Positions 6,180 through 7,575 of a DNA stretch of 7,575 bases are shown in pieces (position 1 is the stretch's first letter; every line of letters starts with the position of its first letter). The notes beneath the pieces were generated by a model. It had not been told where the DNA came from. It saw only the letters and a program-made list of their open reading frames with translations, and ran no database searches. This stretch comes from B8-G4 sp033720735 (lineage in GTDB: Bacteria; Bacteroidota; Bacteroidia; Chitinophagales; Saprospiraceae). The stretch is from NCBI GenBank assembly GCA_033720735.1, contig JAWWBX010000214.1:1-7575 (forward strand), written 5' to 3'. The translations under genes and the position numbers were made by a program.

Positions 6180-7192
6180 CGCACTTTCAGGTACGCGTGT
6201 GCCAGTTTGAGTCCTTCGGTTTGTGATCTGGCAAATTGGCTGAGGGTCGCATAGTCCTCCTGCGCATACTTCAGGAACTGCGAAGCATGGCCGTAGACGG
6301 AGGGTAAAGTTAGTCGATTCATGTAATAATAGCCGTCCAGGAAGCCCCGCAGCCCGCCGCTGATGATCACCTGGCGGCACTGCAGGCTGCTGCCCAGGTC
6401 CTTGACGGCCTCGTTGATAAAGTGGATCATCTCGTCGGGGGAATGCCCGATCCGGGCCAGTGGTGCATAGACCTCGCGGGCATGGTCATCGGCGCGCAGT
6501 AGTTCCAGCATGGCAAAATTGGTACCCCCGTGCGCCGCCAGTTCGATGGCGTCGATGGGCAGTCGCAGCAGCTCCGAAAGACTGGCCGGGCCCATCCCCT
6601 GGCCGACTTCCTTGACGATGACTCGGGTGTCTAGTGTGTCAAGTACGGCCTGGATCGTTTCGATCGGCGGGACCATGATCGCATCGCCCTCCGGTTGCAG
6701 CCATTCCTGCAGCGGGTTGACATGAATAATGATCCCATCGGCCTGCAGGCTGTCCACCAGCTCGCTGATGCGTGCCAGGGATTTGTCGGCTACCAGTTCC
6801 TCAACCTGGGCGATCCCGAGATTGGCAAAGAGCGGCACGTCCGGCCCCATGATGGGCCGCATGTTGAAATCTTCGAAACGCGTATCGTCCTCCAGCAGTA
6901 CCCGGCACGAACCGAGCCCCATGCCCAGGCCAAACTCGCCGCACATGCGGGCGAGGTTGGTATTAATGGTGCGCGCATGCTCCGTTCCCCCCGTCATACT
7001 CGACACCCAGATGGGATAGCGCAGCGTCCTGCCCAGGAACTCCCGGCCCAGGTCGATCTCCTCCGGAAACGCGGTAAGCATCGGCTCATAGTAGAAACGC
7101 GGGTCCCGCGCAGCGTCTTTCACCTGGGACTCAAACGCTAGTTCGATGTGGTCGGTCTTGCGCTGGGTGATCTGTTTCTCTTGTTCGTCCAT
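6176..7192 (-). CDS. fni: Type 2 isopentenyl-diphosphate delta-isomerase (FMN-dependent)
   Basis: A 338-residue cytosolic flavoenzyme of TIM-barrel fold interconverting IPP and DMAPP, using reduced FMN and Mg2+. Visible family motifs, in order: RKTDHIELA (11-19), SSMTGGT (64-70), GLGMGLGSCR (88-97), LFANLGIAQ (121-129), the active-site stretch HVNPLQEWLQPEGD (157-170; His157, Asn159, Gln162 and Glu163 match the substrate and metal-binding residues of characterised enzymes), VIVKEVGQGM (191-200), AAHGGTNF (219-226) and IISGGLRGFLDG (276-287) for phosphate and FMN binding. The last 40 or so residues (VYGHASQFLKYAQEDY onward) differ from the common KAxALGA-type ending, which I take as a lineage variant. 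It is the first gene of the isoprenoid pair and its stop overlaps the reductase start by four bases, implying coupled translation. No Shine-Dalgarno precedes the ATG at 7192. Confidence 0.93.
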   Translation of the reverse strand: MDEQEKQITQRKTDHIELAFESQVKDAARDPRFYYEPMLTAFPEEIDLGREFLGRTLRYPIWVSSMTGGTEHARTINTNLARMCGEFGLGMGLGSCRVLLEDDTRFEDFNMRPIMGPDVPLFANLGIAQVEELVADKSLARISELVDSLQADGIIIHVNPLQEWLQPEGDAIMVPPIETIQAVLDTLDTRVIVKEVGQGMGPASLSELLRLPIDAIELAAHGGTNFAMLELLRADDHAREVYAPLARIGHSPDEMIHFINEAVKDLGSSLQCRQVIISGGLRGFLDGYYYMNRLTLPSVYGHASQFLKYAQEDYATLSQFARSQTEGLKLAHAYLKVR

Positions 7193-7212
7193 GATGTGTA
7201 ACGATCTCTACT

Positions 7213-7228
7213 CCAAACAATGGTTTGG
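7213..7228. promoter_or_regulatory. Small inverted repeat upstream of the isomerase gene
   Basis: CCAAAC (7213-7218) and GTTTGG (7223-7228) are perfect inverted arms around AATG, located 21-36 bases upstream of the isomerase start codon and in the 74-bp gap after the vapC stop. It could be an operator half-site pair, a leader hairpin, or a weak terminator for vapC; no T-run follows on the minus strand. A recognisable Bacteroidota promoter (TTTG with TAnnTTTG) was sought in this gap and not found at proper spacing. The arms are only six bases, so chance occurrence is quite possible. Confidence 0.3.
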
Positions 7229-7266
7229 GGGAGTGGTTGTGAAGGTAGTGTATTCGGAAGATGCAG

Positions 7267-7575
7267 CTAGCGCAACCAGTTCTCCGTCCTCAGTTCAGTA
7301 AATCTTGCGAACTGCGCCTCATTGCCTGTGACAAGCCCCGTGCAGTGAAGAATAGCCGTAGCCGCGATCAAGACATCTGCGTCTGGCAAGGGACGACCTG
7401 CCGATGAAAGCTCGGCCTTGAGTTTGCCAAACTTCATCATGATCAGTGCATCACTATGAATCATTGTAACAGTCTTGACAAGGCGATCGACCAGATTCTG
7501 ATTATGCACCGGTCGTGATGATTTGTACGCTCCGAAATACAACTCACCGACGGTCATGAAGGCAACTGCCAGAGG
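7267..7575 (-). CDS. vapC: PIN-domain ribonuclease toxin, VapC family (5' end outside window)
   Basis: A partial gene: the frame stays open to the right edge, reading PLAVAF before the internal Met at 7557, so about 103 residues are visible and the N-terminus with the first catalytic Asp (usual DTN motif) is missing. What remains fits VapC: Glu in TVGELYFGAYKS, the block AELSSAGRPLPDADVLIAATA containing the next acidic residue, and LVTGNEAQF with Asn at the last metal-site position. VapC proteins are Mg2+-dependent RNases, often cutting tRNA or rRNA, and are held inactive by VapB. The antitoxin gene normally lies just upstream, which here would be outside the window. The 74-bp gap to the isomerase gene suggests it is not part of the isoprenoid operon. 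Confidence 0.85.
   Translation of the reverse strand, partial: PLAVAFMTVGELYFGAYKSSRPVHNQNLVDRLVKTVTMIHSDALIMMKFGKLKAELSSAGRPLPDADVLIAATAILHCTGLVTGNEAQFARFTELRTENWLR

Noticed and set aside
4773..6254. 493-codon plus-strand open frame antisense to HMG-CoA reductase
   Set aside because: A long shadow caused by GC-rich codon use; it has His/Val-rich composition with no domain, whereas the minus strand has all reductase catalytic motifs.
6180..6380. N-terminal extension of HMG-CoA reductase
   Set aside because: It overlaps the end of the isomerase gene in another frame and has no similarity to the family N-terminus; the ATG at 6179 fits better.

Overview
The window looks like a chromosomal piece of a fairly GC-rich member of the Bacteroidota, possibly a Saprospiria- or Cytophagia-like lineage; the exact rank is inference. 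The reasons are: (i) a secreted protein joining a regulator-type beta-propeller, two SprB-type repeats and an OmpA-like C-terminal domain, a combination typical of this phylum; (ii) mevalonate-pathway genes of the class II HMG-CoA reductase and type 2 IPP isomerase kind; (iii) no convincing Shine-Dalgarno sequence before any of the genes; and (iv) short palindromic intergenic repeats ending in GTCATTCC/GGAATGAC, a style common in Bacteroidota genomes.

Layout. Positions 1-856 hold no credible gene. They carry two diverged direct repeats (4-95 and 109-201), then three tandem copies of a 154-155 bp unit (231-693) with a closing half-element to 705, then another small palindrome (723-753). A plus-strand gene (857-2731) encodes the exported propeller/SprB/OmpA protein. 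It converges on a minus-strand gene cluster, and the 54-bp junction (2729-2782) is an imperfect palindrome whose outer arms contain both stop codons.

The minus-strand cluster, in order of transcription, starts with a 5'-truncated VapC-type PIN-domain toxin gene (7575-7267). A 74-bp gap with a small inverted repeat follows, then type 2 isopentenyl-diphosphate isomerase (7192-6176), HMG-CoA reductase (6179-4824, ATGA overlap with the isomerase gene) and a multi-pass membrane protein with a C-terminal TPR array (4816-2780, 7 bp after the reductase stop). The last protein resembles GT-C-type, TMTC-like glycosyltransferases.

Working together. HMG-CoA reductase makes mevalonate and the isomerase balances IPP and DMAPP, so the first two operon genes feed isoprenoid synthesis. 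If the third is a GT-C enzyme it would probably use a polyprenyl-phosphate sugar donor, a product of the same pathway. That link is inference from family and gene order. The vapC remnant is separated by a gap and is probably an independent toxin-antitoxin module whose antitoxin would lie beyond the right edge. No clear new defence or mobile system is visible. The most unusual items are the repeat array, the domain architecture of the OmpA-family protein, and the stop-codon-spanning palindrome.
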